Shown here piece by piece: positions 15,961 through 24,866 of a stretch of 34,791 bases of DNA. The translations under genes and the position numbers were made by a program. The notes below the pieces were generated by a model. That model was not told where the DNA came from, did not search any database, and saw only the letters and a program-made list of their open reading frames with translations. The number at the start of each line of letters is the position of its first letter. Position 1 is the stretch's first letter. The stretch lies in IMG/VR virus record IMGVR_UViG_3300017917_000704, positions 1-34,791 of that record. One strand, given 5' to 3'. Source of the DNA: a virus.

Positions 15961-16295
15961 TAGGTGAATTAAACATGAAGCCAATAAAAAAGGGAGATAC
16001 TTATGTTATCACCTATTCGTTTTATGAAGATGAGTGCGAAGATACTCCACTTGATGTTAGTACTTATTCATTTAAGTTACAAGCTAAAAATAGCAGCGGA
16101 ACGGTGATGATTGAATGGCTTGATGCTAGCTTTGTGCAAATTGACAATCACACTAGAAAAGTAAGTTTAACTCCCGTTCAAACGGCAACTTATACGGCTG
16201 GTGAATATACATACGAGCTTGAAGTAACGATCTCAACTAATAAATATACTTGGATGCAAGGATTCGTTGAAGTTCAAAATCAAGTTACATCATAA
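15957..16295 (+). CDS. Beta-sandwich baseplate/fibre adaptor candidate
   Basis: This 112-residue protein overlaps the previous stop by ATGA. An ATG at 15972 (MKPIKKGDTYVITYSF) is an equally good start. The sequence has the pattern of BppU-like N-terminal adaptor domains: KKGDTY..TYSF, then LDVSTYSFKLQAKNSSGTV, then LTPVQTATYTAGEYTYELEV. These small Ig-like domains join receptor-binding proteins to the tail tip. It lies just before the two fibre genes, which fits. The match is a pattern judgement, not a firm family assignment. Confidence 0.55.
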   Translation: MIGELNMKPIKKGDTYVITYSFYEDECEDTPLDVSTYSFKLQAKNSSGTVMIEWLDASFVQIDNHTRKVSLTPVQTATYTAGEYTYELEVTISTNKYTWMQGFVEVQNQVTS

Positions 16296-17977
16296 TGATA
16301 GTTATTAAAGTAACATATAGCTCAACACAACCAGTCATAAAGGTTACTTACGATGTAACCAATATTACGGTTAGTGGTGGCAATCCGAGTCCAGTTTATG
16401 TTAACTTGGATTATAGTGCAAGTGGAGCTGCAACCAATTTGACATCAGTTGGCCTTACAATGCCTACTGGGTTTGATGTTGCAAATAGTCCACTTACGCA
16501 AAGCGGAACTTTAGCAGTAACGTATGCAAGTGGATATAGTTTGCCTAGCGATGGGGAGCAAGCGCAGTGGGATACTTCATACGATAGGAGCTTGACTGCG
16601 GCCAATGTAAGCGGTACGACAACCAAGACACTTACTCTTACAAAGCAAGACGGCTCTACCTTACAAGCATCATGGAGTGATTATGACACCGCACCCGTAA
16701 CAAGTGTATTTGGAAGAACGGGTAATGTGGTTGCTACGGAAGGTGATTATAATTTGACGCAACTTGGTGATGTTACAATCACTTCACCTACCACAAACCA
16801 GGTTCTTAAATACAATGGATCGGCTTGGGTAAATGGAACGGATACCGATACGGGTTTAACTTCAGTAGGGATTAGTGTTCCAACTGGATTAACCGTTAGC
16901 AATTCACCATTAACTTCAAATGGTACAATTGCAATAAGTTATGGTAGTGGATATTCTATTCCTACCGATATTAAACAAGGACAATGGGATGAGGCATATA
17001 ATGATAAAATTAATAGTGCTACCGTAACTGGTACAAGCACAAAAACATTAACGCTTACGCAGCAAGATGGCGGAACTATTCAAGCATCTTGGAGTGATAT
17101 TGATACGGGACTTACAAGCGTTGGTTTAACAATGCCATCTGCATTCAATGTTGCAAATTCACCACTTACAAGTAATGGTACTTTGGCCGTAACTGGTGCT
17201 GGTGCTGCTAATCAATATGTAAGGGGAGATGGAAGTCTTGCTGATTTTCCTACCGTTCCAGGTGGAGGCGGAGGTGGTAGAATTTATTATTTTAATGGTG
17301 GTACATCTCAAGGTACTATTGATGGCATAACAATGTATGAACTTGGTGAATTGGCTGAAGTTGGAACGGCTGCCAATTTTACTAGATCAACAACTGGATC
17401 AATTGCAAATTTTATTACGGATGCTGGAGTGCCTAATTTAACTTCTATTCCAGCGGGGGTTTGGACAGTAGATACATATTTAAGTGAAACTGGTGGGGGA
17501 TCAAATCATGCAGAACTTTATGCAAAATTAGAGGTATGGAATGGTAGTACTTTAACTACTATTGCAACATCACCACTTGAACAAATTACGGAAGGAAGTT
17601 TTCCTAATTTATATAGTTTTGATATATCTGTTCCAACAACTGCAATTTCAACAACAGATAGAATTGTTATACAATTTTATATACAAAATACTAATGGAAA
17701 GACTGTAACTTTATATACTCAAGATGGGAAAATTGCTGAAGTACATACTACTTTTACAACTGGTATAGGTACATTAAATGGATTGACAGCAGCTACACAA
17801 TATTTTGCAACTGGAACAAGTGGAAGTGATTTTAATATAAATAGTGTAACTGATACTCATACTTTTAACTTGCCTACTGCAAGTTCTACAAATAGGGGTG
17901 CTTTAAGTAGTGCAGATTGGACTACATTTAATAACAAAATCGGTGTCAATGACACAATTGATTGCGGAACTTGGTAA
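16295..17977 (+). CDS. Repeat-bearing tail fibre protein 1
   Basis: The 560-residue product is rich in Thr, Ser, Gly and Asn. An internal repeat of about 80 residues occurs at least twice in full and once in part: TSVGLTMPTGF.V.NSPLT..GT, then a stretch ending in QWD..Y, then TKTLTLTKQDGSTLQASWSD. A Gly6 linker (PGGGGGGR) at about 325 separates this part from a jelly-roll-like region. The end matches a module in the next fibre gene (LNGLTAATQ...FNLPTAS.TNRGALSSADWTTFN). Base use changes at the linker (near 17275), with more A/T-ending codons after it. This is probably a receptor-binding fibre or its adaptor. Confidence 0.8.
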   Translation: MIVIKVTYSSTQPVIKVTYDVTNITVSGGNPSPVYVNLDYSASGAATNLTSVGLTMPTGFDVANSPLTQSGTLAVTYASGYSLPSDGEQAQWDTSYDRSLTAANVSGTTTKTLTLTKQDGSTLQASWSDYDTAPVTSVFGRTGNVVATEGDYNLTQLGDVTITSPTTNQVLKYNGSAWVNGTDTDTGLTSVGISVPTGLTVSNSPLTSNGTIAISYGSGYSIPTDIKQGQWDEAYNDKINSATVTGTSTKTLTLTQQDGGTIQASWSDIDTGLTSVGLTMPSAFNVANSPLTSNGTLAVTGAGAANQYVRGDGSLADFPTVPGGGGGGRIYYFNGGTSQGTIDGITMYELGELAEVGTAANFTRSTTGSIANFITDAGVPNLTSIPAGVWTVDTYLSETGGGSNHAELYAKLEVWNGSTLTTIATSPLEQITEGSFPNLYSFDISVPTTAISTTDRIVIQFYIQNTNGKTVTLYTQDGKIAEVHTTFTTGIGTLNGLTAATQYFATGTSGSDFNINSVTDTHTFNLPTASSTNRGALSSADWTTFNNKIGVNDTIDCGTW

Positions 17978-17987
17978 AAATATATAA

Positions 17988-20930
17988 ATGGCAAATACAT
18001 TAAAGATAAAAAGAGGTTTAGCGTCAGGTATTCCGCAAGGACAACTTGCAGAACCTCTATTCACTACTGATACATACGATCTTTATATTGGTAAGGGAAG
18101 CGGTGGAAATCAACGCTTTCAGAAATACATTGCTAGTGGTACAAGTTCACAGTTTTTAAAAGGTGATGGATCGCTTGATAGCAATACTTATCAAACTGCT
18201 TTGACTTTTAGTTCTCCACTTGTAAATACAAGCGGAACGGTTAGCATTCCAGCGGCTACGGGTAGTGTTAATGGATATTTAACAAGTACTGATTGGACAA
18301 CATTTAATAGCAAAGAGCCAGCAATTACGGCTAGCACAACGGCAAAATATTTTAGGGGAGATAAGACATTCCAAACTCTTGATACAAGTGTAGTGCCTGA
18401 AAATGGGCCAGTATATTTTACAGAGCCAAGAGTTCTTGCAACCGTTCTTACGGGATTAAATTTAAGTGGAGGTGGCACAATTGCTGCAACGGATAGCGTT
18501 TTGACGGCATTTGGTAAAGTGCAGAATCAAATATCGGCTCTTGTTGGTGGAGTTTATTATAAAGGCACATGGAACGCAAATACAAATAGTCCGACTTTAA
18601 CAAGCTCAAGTGGAACAAAAGGTTGGTATTATATCGTTACGGTTGCTGGTAGCACTAATCTTGATGGCATTACGGATTGGAAAGTTGGAGACTGGGCCAT
18701 ATTTAACGGAACAACTTGGGATAAAGTTGACAATACGGATGCGGTAAGTAGTGTAAATGGATTTACGGGTGCGGTAAATTTGGGACTTGGTGATATTAGC
18801 AATGTAACACTTACATCTCCTACAAACGCACAATTGCTGCGTTTTAATGGGACAAGCAGCAAGTGGGAGAACTGGACGCCGACTTATATAAGTGCGGCTA
18901 TAACAAGTTTAAATGGATTAACTGGCGCAACACAAACCTTTGCAACGGGAACAACTGGGACTGATTTTGCGATTAGTTCGGCGGGTACTACACATACATT
19001 TAATTTGCCTACGGCTAGTGCGACAAATAGAGGTGCTTTGAGTAGTGCGGATTGGACAACATTTAACTCAAAAGAGCCAGCACTTACAAAAGGTAATTTA
19101 ACTGAAGCAACAAGCTCTGTATTGACAATAACTGGTGGTAGTGGTTCGGTAATTGGTAGTGGAACGACAATACAAGTAAAAAGTGCAAGTGCTACGCAAG
19201 ATGGTGTAGTAACAACTGGAACACAGACAATAGCTGGTGCAAAAACATTTAGCTCAAATGTAACTGGATTAGCGTTTTTAACTTCAGCTAATAGCTATTA
19301 TCAGTTAGGATATGGAGCTGATGTAAATTCAAGAAGCTGGCAGATTAAAAACGATGAGCTTGATCCAGGTGATTTGAATATTATGCAGTCAACAACAAGG
19401 ACTGGAACTACATATTCAACAAAATTTCGCATTAAACCAACTGGTGAAGTTGTTGCTGGTACTGGTACTAATGCTATAATGCTTACAATTAATGGTCAAG
19501 GTTATTTTAGTTATCAACTTGAAGCTGGGTCATTTGTAAAAACAAGTGGAACAAGTTCACAATTCTTAAAAGCTGATGGTAGTGTAGATAGCAATACTTA
19601 TTTAACAACATCAAGTGCATCTTCATCTTATGTACCCTATACTGGTGCAACATCAAGTGTTAATATTGGAAATTATAGCATAACTGCTGCTGGCGGTTTT
19701 TATGTAAATAGTAAAAGTTATTTATATGAAGGTCAATTAAGAATAACTGATATTGTAAATAAGTATAATTACTTAGATTTTAATGCAACTGCAGCTGGTC
19801 ATTATATTACAAGTGGTTTTTATACTGGTGGCGCACAAAGAGCAATCTATATAAGTGCTAAATCAACGTCTGGTCAAAATGTTATTTTCAATACTGATGG
19901 AACTACTACATTATCTGGTGCATTATCTGGTACAAGTGCTACTTTCAGTTCGAGTGTTACGGCAACATCATTAGCTTTAAATGGTTCAATAGCTAATAGT
20001 GGAGATGCAGCTACATTAACTTTAAAGCAATCAAGCACAACATATACTAACGGTATATACTTAGAAAGAGGTGGAGAAAGGAATGGTTACTATATGTATA
20101 TCGGAGGTTCTCTTGATGCTCTAACATTTAGAAGAAACTATTTCGGCACTCAATCCGATGTAATGTCATTAACAAGAGATGGCAATGTGGGTATTGGGAC
20201 GAGCAGTCCACAAGAAAGATTTGAGATAGCTGGACTGAATGGTAATATTAGGTTATATGGCAGAAGCGGTATATCTGAAAACCAAATAAGTGCAAACGTA
20301 TATTATAATGGTACTTCATGGGTCAGAGATAATGCAAGTGGTGCAGTTGCAATAACATTAGATTCAACTAATGGTCAGTTATTGTTTTATACAACATCTG
20401 CAACAAGTGGATTTCCTAGCGAAAGAATGCGTATAACGAGTGGTGGGGATGTTTTTGTAAATACTTTAACATCGTATGCTAAATTTAATGTTGCATATAG
20501 TGATACAAATAATAACGGTATATCTATAAATGAAACAACAGGTGCAGCAAATAGTTATTTAATGCTTTTTAAATCTAATACTGTAACAAAAGGTAGTATT
20601 CAAACTAATAGTGGTAATACAGGTATTAACTATAATGCAACATCTGATTATAGATTAAAAGAAGATTTAAAAGATTATTGTGGTTTAGATATAGTCTCTA
20701 AAATAAACACATACGATTTCAAATGGAAAAATACTAATTATAGGTCTTATGGTGTTTTAGCACATGAATTACAAGAAATACTACCAGATATTGTAGGTGG
20801 TATTAAAGATGCTATTGATAAAGATGGACAAATAATACCACAAGGTGTAGATTATGGTAAATTAACTCCAGTACTTGTTAAAGCTATACAAGAACTTAAA
20901 GCAGAATTAGATATTTTAAAGAATAATTAA
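17988..20930 (+). CDS. Tail fibre protein 2 with S74 chaperone domain
   Basis: This 980-residue fibre starts MANTLKIKRGLASGIPQGQL, a common opening of phage fibres in this host group. Repeats such as SSQFLKGDGSLDSNTY (near 60 and 530) and a module shared with fibre 1 fill the shaft. The C-terminal 110 residues form a Peptidase_S74 intramolecular chaperone: SDYRLKEDLKDYCGLDIVSK, then YGVLAHELQEILPDIV, then the final coiled coil IQELKAELDILKNN. This domain trimerises the fibre and cleaves itself off, usually at the Ser of SDYRLK. The host-binding part should be just upstream (residues about 600-880). Confidence 0.88.
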   Translation: MANTLKIKRGLASGIPQGQLAEPLFTTDTYDLYIGKGSGGNQRFQKYIASGTSSQFLKGDGSLDSNTYQTALTFSSPLVNTSGTVSIPAATGSVNGYLTSTDWTTFNSKEPAITASTTAKYFRGDKTFQTLDTSVVPENGPVYFTEPRVLATVLTGLNLSGGGTIAATDSVLTAFGKVQNQISALVGGVYYKGTWNANTNSPTLTSSSGTKGWYYIVTVAGSTNLDGITDWKVGDWAIFNGTTWDKVDNTDAVSSVNGFTGAVNLGLGDISNVTLTSPTNAQLLRFNGTSSKWENWTPTYISAAITSLNGLTGATQTFATGTTGTDFAISSAGTTHTFNLPTASATNRGALSSADWTTFNSKEPALTKGNLTEATSSVLTITGGSGSVIGSGTTIQVKSASATQDGVVTTGTQTIAGAKTFSSNVTGLAFLTSANSYYQLGYGADVNSRSWQIKNDELDPGDLNIMQSTTRTGTTYSTKFRIKPTGEVVAGTGTNAIMLTINGQGYFSYQLEAGSFVKTSGTSSQFLKADGSVDSNTYLTTSSASSSYVPYTGATSSVNIGNYSITAAGGFYVNSKSYLYEGQLRITDIVNKYNYLDFNATAAGHYITSGFYTGGAQRAIYISAKSTSGQNVIFNTDGTTTLSGALSGTSATFSSSVTATSLALNGSIANSGDAATLTLKQSSTTYTNGIYLERGGERNGYYMYIGGSLDALTFRRNYFGTQSDVMSLTRDGNVGIGTSSPQERFEIAGLNGNIRLYGRSGISENQISANVYYNGTSWVRDNASGAVAITLDSTNGQLLFYTTSATSGFPSERMRITSGGDVFVNTLTSYAKFNVAYSDTNNNGISINETTGAANSYLMLFKSNTVTKGSIQTNSGNTGINYNATSDYRLKEDLKDYCGLDIVSKINTYDFKWKNTNYRSYGVLAHELQEILPDIVGGIKDAIDKDGQIIPQGVDYGKLTPVLVKAIQELKAELDILKNN

Positions 20931-20954
20931 CTAAATTAGCTAAAAATTAACACT

Positions 20955-21350
20955 ATGACTTACAGAGATTTATTCGTTTTAATCGAGAACATTAAACTAA
21001 ACATTGGACAACAAGAGACAAAAGGACAAAAAAAGCTCTTCAAAATCTACGAAAAATTAAAGCCATCAATTGATGAATTTCAAGCAAAGATTGATGATGC
21101 AAGGCTTGATAATGCTGCGGTAGATGAGAAAGGAAATTTGATCCTAAACGATAAAGGAGAATACAATTTTAATAAAGAAGGATTAAAGAAGCTAAAAGCG
21201 GATATTAAGAAAATTGAAGATAGTGAGTTTGAGTTCAAAAAGATAGAAGTGCTTAATCCACAAGGGTTAGAGCCTTATTTCTTTTTGAAAGACTGGATTA
21301 ATGGAGTTAAATTACAAGAAGCACCTAAACAAGAAGAAGAAGAACTTTGA
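20955..21350 (+). CDS. Hypothetical protein after the tail fibre
   Basis: This 131-residue protein is highly charged and mostly helical, with Lys/Glu-rich segments (IKKIEDSEFEFKKIEVLNPQ) and an acidic C-terminus of six Glu in the last seven residues. It has no signal peptide or membrane segment. I do not recognise a domain with certainty; similar small charged proteins lie after fibre genes in other Bacteroidota phages and could be fibre assembly helpers. Its stop overlaps the TTG start of the next gene, so translation is probably coupled. Confidence 0.6.
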   Translation: MTYRDLFVLIENIKLNIGQQETKGQKKLFKIYEKLKPSIDEFQAKIDDARLDNAAVDEKGNLILNDKGEYNFNKEGLKKLKADIKKIEDSEFEFKKIEVLNPQGLEPYFFLKDWINGVKLQEAPKQEEEEL

Positions 21351-21718
21351 GAATAAATAGATCGTATATAACAAATTTTGACCAAATACTCGATGCGAGT
21401 AATTTGGCATTTACATCTAGTACTGTATCTTCTAATATTACTTTAACCGATACTGACGGCATCAATGTAAAGCTAATAAATGCTGCATCTGGTGCCGTTA
21501 CCGTAACACTACCAACTGCCGTAGCAAACGCTGCGTGCTTTATTATTAAAAAGACAGACTCAAGTACCAATACTGTAACAATTGATGGATACAGTACCGA
21601 AACAATAGACGGTGCAACAACATACGTATTATACGATCAATATAATTACGTAGAATTAGTGAGTAATGGTACGAATTGGGTTGTAACAAATGAATACCAT
21701 AATGAAGTTTGGACTTAA
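21347..21718 (+). CDS. Small structural or fibre-tip protein with TTG start
   Basis: The 123-residue product contains no internal methionine at all, so translation must start at a non-ATG codon. The TTG at 21347 overlaps the previous stop (TTGA), which fits coupled re-initiation. The sequence has strands rich in Thr, Val and Ser with a pattern often seen in phage fibre-tip or decoration domains: GINVKLINAASGAVTVTLPT, then FIIKKTDSSTNTVTIDGYST, then YNYVELVSNGTNWVV. A virion surface role is an inference from this pattern and place. Confidence 0.6.
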   Translation: MRINRSYITNFDQILDASNLAFTSSTVSSNITLTDTDGINVKLINAASGAVTVTLPTAVANAACFIIKKTDSSTNTVTIDGYSTETIDGATTYVLYDQYNYVELVSNGTNWVVTNEYHNEVWT

Positions 21719-21932
21719 ATATTATTGGCATCCTACTCCTAAGAAAATTAGGCTTTTGGGAGACTCTTTGGCAGCAGCAAGTGTTTTCGCATCTACTATG
21801 ACTATGCTTGATGGGCAAAAAGAGTTTGCAATTGCAGTTTTTATTAGCGGATGGGTTGGCAAATTCCTATCAAATATGTTCGCTGATGATAACCAAAAAG
21901 CTGATAACAACTCTTCCCAAGCAAGTAATTGA
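21702..21932 (+). CDS. Holin candidate
   Basis: I chose the ATG at 21702 (MKFGLKYYWHPTPKKIR); another in-frame ATG lies at 21690. The product has about 76 residues with a basic N-terminus, two hydrophobic segments (LLGDSLAAASVFASTMTM and FAIAVFISGWVGKFLSNMF) and a polar, Asn/Asp-rich tail. This is the layout of a class II holin, which forms lesions in the inner membrane and frees the endolysin. The gene overlaps the endolysin gene by 47 bp in another frame, a common arrangement. Confidence 0.75.
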   Translation: MKFGLKYYWHPTPKKIRLLGDSLAAASVFASTMTMLDGQKEFAIAVFISGWVGKFLSNMFADDNQKADNNSSQASN

Positions 21933-22482
21933 TGAGCTTCCGAGTGTTATAGATACGTTTAAAATTACTTCACCGCAAGTTTTAGCACACTTTTTAGCGC
22001 AATGCGCACATGAGAGCGGTAATTTTCGTTATACAAGAGAGAATCTAAATTATAGTGCTGACGCACTTCTCAAAACATTTCCAAAATATTTTAGTAAAGA
22101 CACCGCACAAACGGTTGAACGTAAACCAGAGCTGATTGCAAATATTGTCTATTCTAACCGCATGGGGAATGGCGATAAACAAAGCGGTGATGGATGGAAA
22201 TACAGAGGCAGAGGATATATTCAACTAACTGGAAAAAGCAATTATGTTTCATTTGGTAAATATATTTCGGTAGATTTGTTAAACAATCCAGACTTAGTTG
22301 CTACAAAATATCCATTATTATCAGCCGCATGGTTTTTTGAGATTAAAAAGCTATGGGATATTGCAGCAAAAGATAGCAGCAATGATACTATTAAATTTTT
22401 AACTATGCGCATTAATGGAGGATTTCACGGATTGGAAGAACGAATTAAAAAAACAAATTTTTTTATTACAATTTTGACATGA
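21886..22482 (+). CDS. Endolysin, GH19 chitinase-like muramidase
   Basis: The frame is open from 21808, but the ATG at 21886 (MITKKLITTLPKQVIDELPS) matches the usual start of this family. The 198-residue enzyme has the GH19 pattern: LAQCAHESGNFRYTRENLNY with the likely catalytic E43 and E52, then YRGRGYIQLTGKSNY at 106-120, and the C-terminal TMRINGGFHGLEERIKK. Enzymes of this type cut the peptidoglycan sugar chain. No signal peptide is seen, so it depends on the holin. The C-terminus ends soon after the RINGG motif and runs directly into a homing endonuclease gene, but it looks complete. Confidence 0.88.
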   Translation: MITKKLITTLPKQVIDELPSVIDTFKITSPQVLAHFLAQCAHESGNFRYTRENLNYSADALLKTFPKYFSKDTAQTVERKPELIANIVYSNRMGNGDKQSGDGWKYRGRGYIQLTGKSNYVSFGKYISVDLLNNPDLVATKYPLLSAAWFFEIKKLWDIAAKDSSNDTIKFLTMRINGGFHGLEERIKKTNFFITILT

Positions 22483-23177
22483 ATTATTTAAAACATTATA
22501 ATAATTTAATTAATAGTAGATTGCTTTTAAAAAAAGATCGTTATACTAAAAGAAAAAATGGAGAATATTTTGAAGGTCATCATATTATTCCAAAATATAA
22601 AGGAGGTACTGGAACAAGTTCTCAAGGATTAAAAAATAATAATATTGTTTATCTAACTGCTAGAGAGCATTTTATAGCACATTGGTTATTATGGTTAATT
22701 AATAGAGATCGTCAATCAGCACTTGCTTTTCATAAAATGCTTTCTTGTAATAAAAATCAAAATAGAATAATTAGTTCTTATGGGTATGAAGAAGCTAGAT
22801 TAGCATATAGATTAACAAATATTGGTAATAAATTTGGTATAGGATCAAAAAGAATATATACAGATAAACAAAGAGAACATCATTCAAAAATAATGAAAGG
22901 AATGTGGTCTGGAGAAAAAAACCCATTTTATAATAAAAAACATACAATTGAATCTAAGAAAAAAATATCTGAAAAAGCTAAATTAAGATCAGTTGAAACA
23001 AGACATAATTATAAAGGATTAAGATTATTATTTAAAAATAATATTTTAATAGCTGAATTTAAAACTACAAAAGAACTTGCTAAATATATTTCGTCATCTG
23101 AAAGTAATGTAAGACACGCTTTATCTGGATTACAAAAATCTGTAAAAGGTTATCAAGTAAAATATAAATACAATTAA
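22479..23177 (+). CDS. HNH homing endonuclease with NUMOD modules
   Basis: This 232-residue protein has an HNH core (GHHIIPKYKGG at 33-43, then NNIVYLTAREHFIAHWLL), a NUMOD3-like DNA-binding stretch (GEKNPFYNKKHTIESKKKIS) and a C-terminal NUMOD1-like helix-turn-helix (FKTTKELAKYISSSESNVRH). Such enzymes spread by cutting alleles that lack them. It overlaps the endolysin stop by ATGA and separates endolysin from spanin. Its codons are far more AT-rich than those of its neighbours, a sign of recent arrival. No intron boundaries are visible, so it is a free-standing homing endonuclease. Confidence 0.9.
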   Translation: MNYLKHYNNLINSRLLLKKDRYTKRKNGEYFEGHHIIPKYKGGTGTSSQGLKNNNIVYLTAREHFIAHWLLWLINRDRQSALAFHKMLSCNKNQNRIISSYGYEEARLAYRLTNIGNKFGIGSKRIYTDKQREHHSKIMKGMWSGEKNPFYNKKHTIESKKKISEKAKLRSVETRHNYKGLRLLFKNNILIAEFKTTKELAKYISSSESNVRHALSGLQKSVKGYQVKYKYN

Positions 23178-23179
23178 AT

Positions 23180-23632
23180 ATGCTAAAATACTTACTTACC
23201 ATCTTACTCTTTTCATCTTGCGTTACTACAAACAAGATAAAACGATATATGATCGAACACCGTGATAAAGCGGCGGAGATTTGCCTTGAGCAATTCCCTC
23301 AAACAATGGAGACCGATACCGTTGTAATGATCAAGGATTCCTTGATAGTTCAAAAGATTAGCGACACGATTTATAATTGGATTACAGAGAATCATTATTC
23401 AGAGCCAATTATAAAAGAAAAAATTAAGAAAATTGTCAGTTCCTACCATGACACAGTTATAATAAAAGTCAAGGTATGGGATGACAGATATAAGGTATTG
23501 TACGAAAAAAAGGATAAGGAATTTGCAATACTCGAAGATAAATACAACCGCAAAAGCAAAACATTATTTTACACATGGCTATGGATAGGGATTATAGGAG
23601 TTGGAGCATACGCCTATAAAAAGTATCTATGA
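23180..23632 (+). CDS. Unimolecular spanin candidate
   Basis: The 150-residue product starts with a lipoprotein signal (MLKYLLTILLFSSC, lipid Cys at 14), has a long charged periplasmic part, and ends in one membrane segment (residues about 128-147, TLFYTWLWIGIIGVGAYAYK). An outer-membrane lipid anchor at one end and an inner-membrane segment at the other is the layout of u-spanins such as T1 gp11, which fuse the two membranes in the last step of lysis. Its place after holin and endolysin supports this. Similarity of sequence to T1 gp11 is not claimed. Confidence 0.75.
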   Translation: MLKYLLTILLFSSCVTTNKIKRYMIEHRDKAAEICLEQFPQTMETDTVVMIKDSLIVQKISDTIYNWITENHYSEPIIKEKIKKIVSSYHDTVIIKVKVWDDRYKVLYEKKDKEFAILEDKYNRKSKTLFYTWLWIGIIGVGAYAYKKYL

Positions 23633-24351
23633 GAAAACGTTTATTTTTTGACTGCGAAGTATCTAGCAATATTGCTATGGTATGGCAGCCAGGCCATAAA
23701 GTATCAATTGGAGTTGAGTCCATCATTAAGGAGCGTGCCATTATTTGCATTTGCTATAAATGGGAAGGGGAAAAGGAAACGCACGCACTTACTTGGGATC
23801 ATAAGCAATGCGATAAAAAAATGCTTGCTGCATTTGTTAAAATAGCCAATAAAGCCGATGAGATCATAGGCCATAATGGGGATAAATTTGATTTGGCATG
23901 GGTAAGAACCAGGTGCTTATACCATGGCATAGATATGTTTCCAAAATACACTACAATTGATACGCTTAAAATTGCTCGCAGCAAGTTTAGGTTTAATAGC
24001 AATAAACTGAATTATATAGCTAAATTCTTAGGCATTGGCCAAAAGATTCATACAGACCTTGATCTTTGGAAAAATATTATGTTAAATAAGGACAAGGCGG
24101 CACTAGATAAAATGGTCAAATACTGCAAAAATGATGTGATTTTACTTGAGAAGGTTTTTAGCCATTTAAACACGCATATAGAACCTAAAACACATTATGG
24201 AGTAATTAATAACAATGATAGGGGATCATGCCCAGAATGCGGTTCAGATTATCTTATACGATATTTACGCAAAGTTTCTGCTACTGGAGTTAAAAAAATA
24301 ATATATCAATGTAAAGATTGCGGTAAATTCCATTCAAAAATTGACAAATGA
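23629..24351 (+). CDS. DnaQ-like 3'-5' exonuclease with zinc ribbon
   Basis: This 240-residue protein has the three Exo motifs of the DEDDy family: FFDCE (D8, E10), GHNGDKFDLAW (D88), and YCKNDV (Y165, D169). The last 40 residues carry a zinc ribbon, CPEC at 201-204 and CKDC at 228-231, which may bind nucleic acid. It would trim single-stranded ends during replication or recombination, or break down host DNA. It overlaps the spanin gene by 4 bp and the next gene by 4 bp. Confidence 0.85.
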   Translation: MRKRLFFDCEVSSNIAMVWQPGHKVSIGVESIIKERAIICICYKWEGEKETHALTWDHKQCDKKMLAAFVKIANKADEIIGHNGDKFDLAWVRTRCLYHGIDMFPKYTTIDTLKIARSKFRFNSNKLNYIAKFLGIGQKIHTDLDLWKNIMLNKDKAALDKMVKYCKNDVILLEKVFSHLNTHIEPKTHYGVINNNDRGSCPECGSDYLIRYLRKVSATGVKKIIYQCKDCGKFHSKIDK

Positions 24352-24617
24352 GAATTCGTATAAAATATCGCAAATTGGGAAAGGAAAAAGTGTATGGGGT
24401 AGCACATTCTGACGGATTAATCGAAATAGACGAAAGATTAAAAGGGAAAAAGCATCTTGAGATAATAACACATGAGGTATTGCATTTATTATGGCCAGAA
24501 GCCGAAGAGGAAGAAATCGAGAAAAAGGCCATAACTTTGACAAAGATTCTTTGGAAGGAGAATTATAGACGGATTGATCCGCACGAAGATATACCGTTAC
24601 AAGACGGAACGATTTAG
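24348..24617 (+). CDS. Mini-zincin metalloprotease-like protein
   Basis: The 89-residue product contains HEVLH (H42, E43, H46) in the helix EIITHEVLHLLWPEAEEEEI, matching the HExxH zinc motif with acidic residues following that could give a third ligand. Small phage proteins of this kind (ImmA/IrrE-like or WLM-like minimal zincins) are often found and poorly studied. It overlaps the exonuclease gene and is followed by a terminator, so it ends the late transcript. Protease activity is inferred from the motif only. Confidence 0.6.
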   Translation: MRIRIKYRKLGKEKVYGVAHSDGLIEIDERLKGKKHLEIITHEVLHLLWPEAEEEEIEKKAITLTKILWKENYRRIDPHEDIPLQDGTI

Positions 24618-24648
24618 AGTGTTTTTTTTCATAGCAGTTGGTTTGGAC

Positions 24649-24680
24649 GGCCTTGGTTTCCACCGAGGCCTTTTATTTTA
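24649..24680 (+). terminator. Rho-independent terminator at the end of the late genes
   Basis: GGCCTTGGT (24649-24657) pairs with ACCGAGGCC (24662-24670), with one G-U pair and the loop TTCC, followed by TTTTATTTTA. It lies about 30 bp after the mini-zincin stop and marks the end of the large rightward late transcript. Confidence 0.88.
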
Positions 24681-24833
24681 TAAAAGTTCTTATGTGTACT
24701 AGGGGCTTTTTATTGCACTAAGTACCGATTTTAGGTACTATTAGCAAATATTTACTTTATAATGTGTCATAAAAGGCACTTTTTGATGCGCATTTGTTTA
24801 ATATAAGACACTTTAACGGCTATGATCGCCGTC

Positions 24834-24866
24834 AATGAGCCGATTATTAAACTTAATTGGCTCATT
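24834..24866. repeat. Long inverted repeat (13-bp arms)
   Basis: AATGAGCCGATTA (24834-24846) faces TAATTGGCTCATT (24854-24866) across the spacer TTAAACT, with one position that is a mismatch as DNA and a G-U pair as RNA. There is no T run after it, so it is not a terminator. It may be an operator or an RNA hairpin upstream of the early promoter. Confidence 0.75.
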
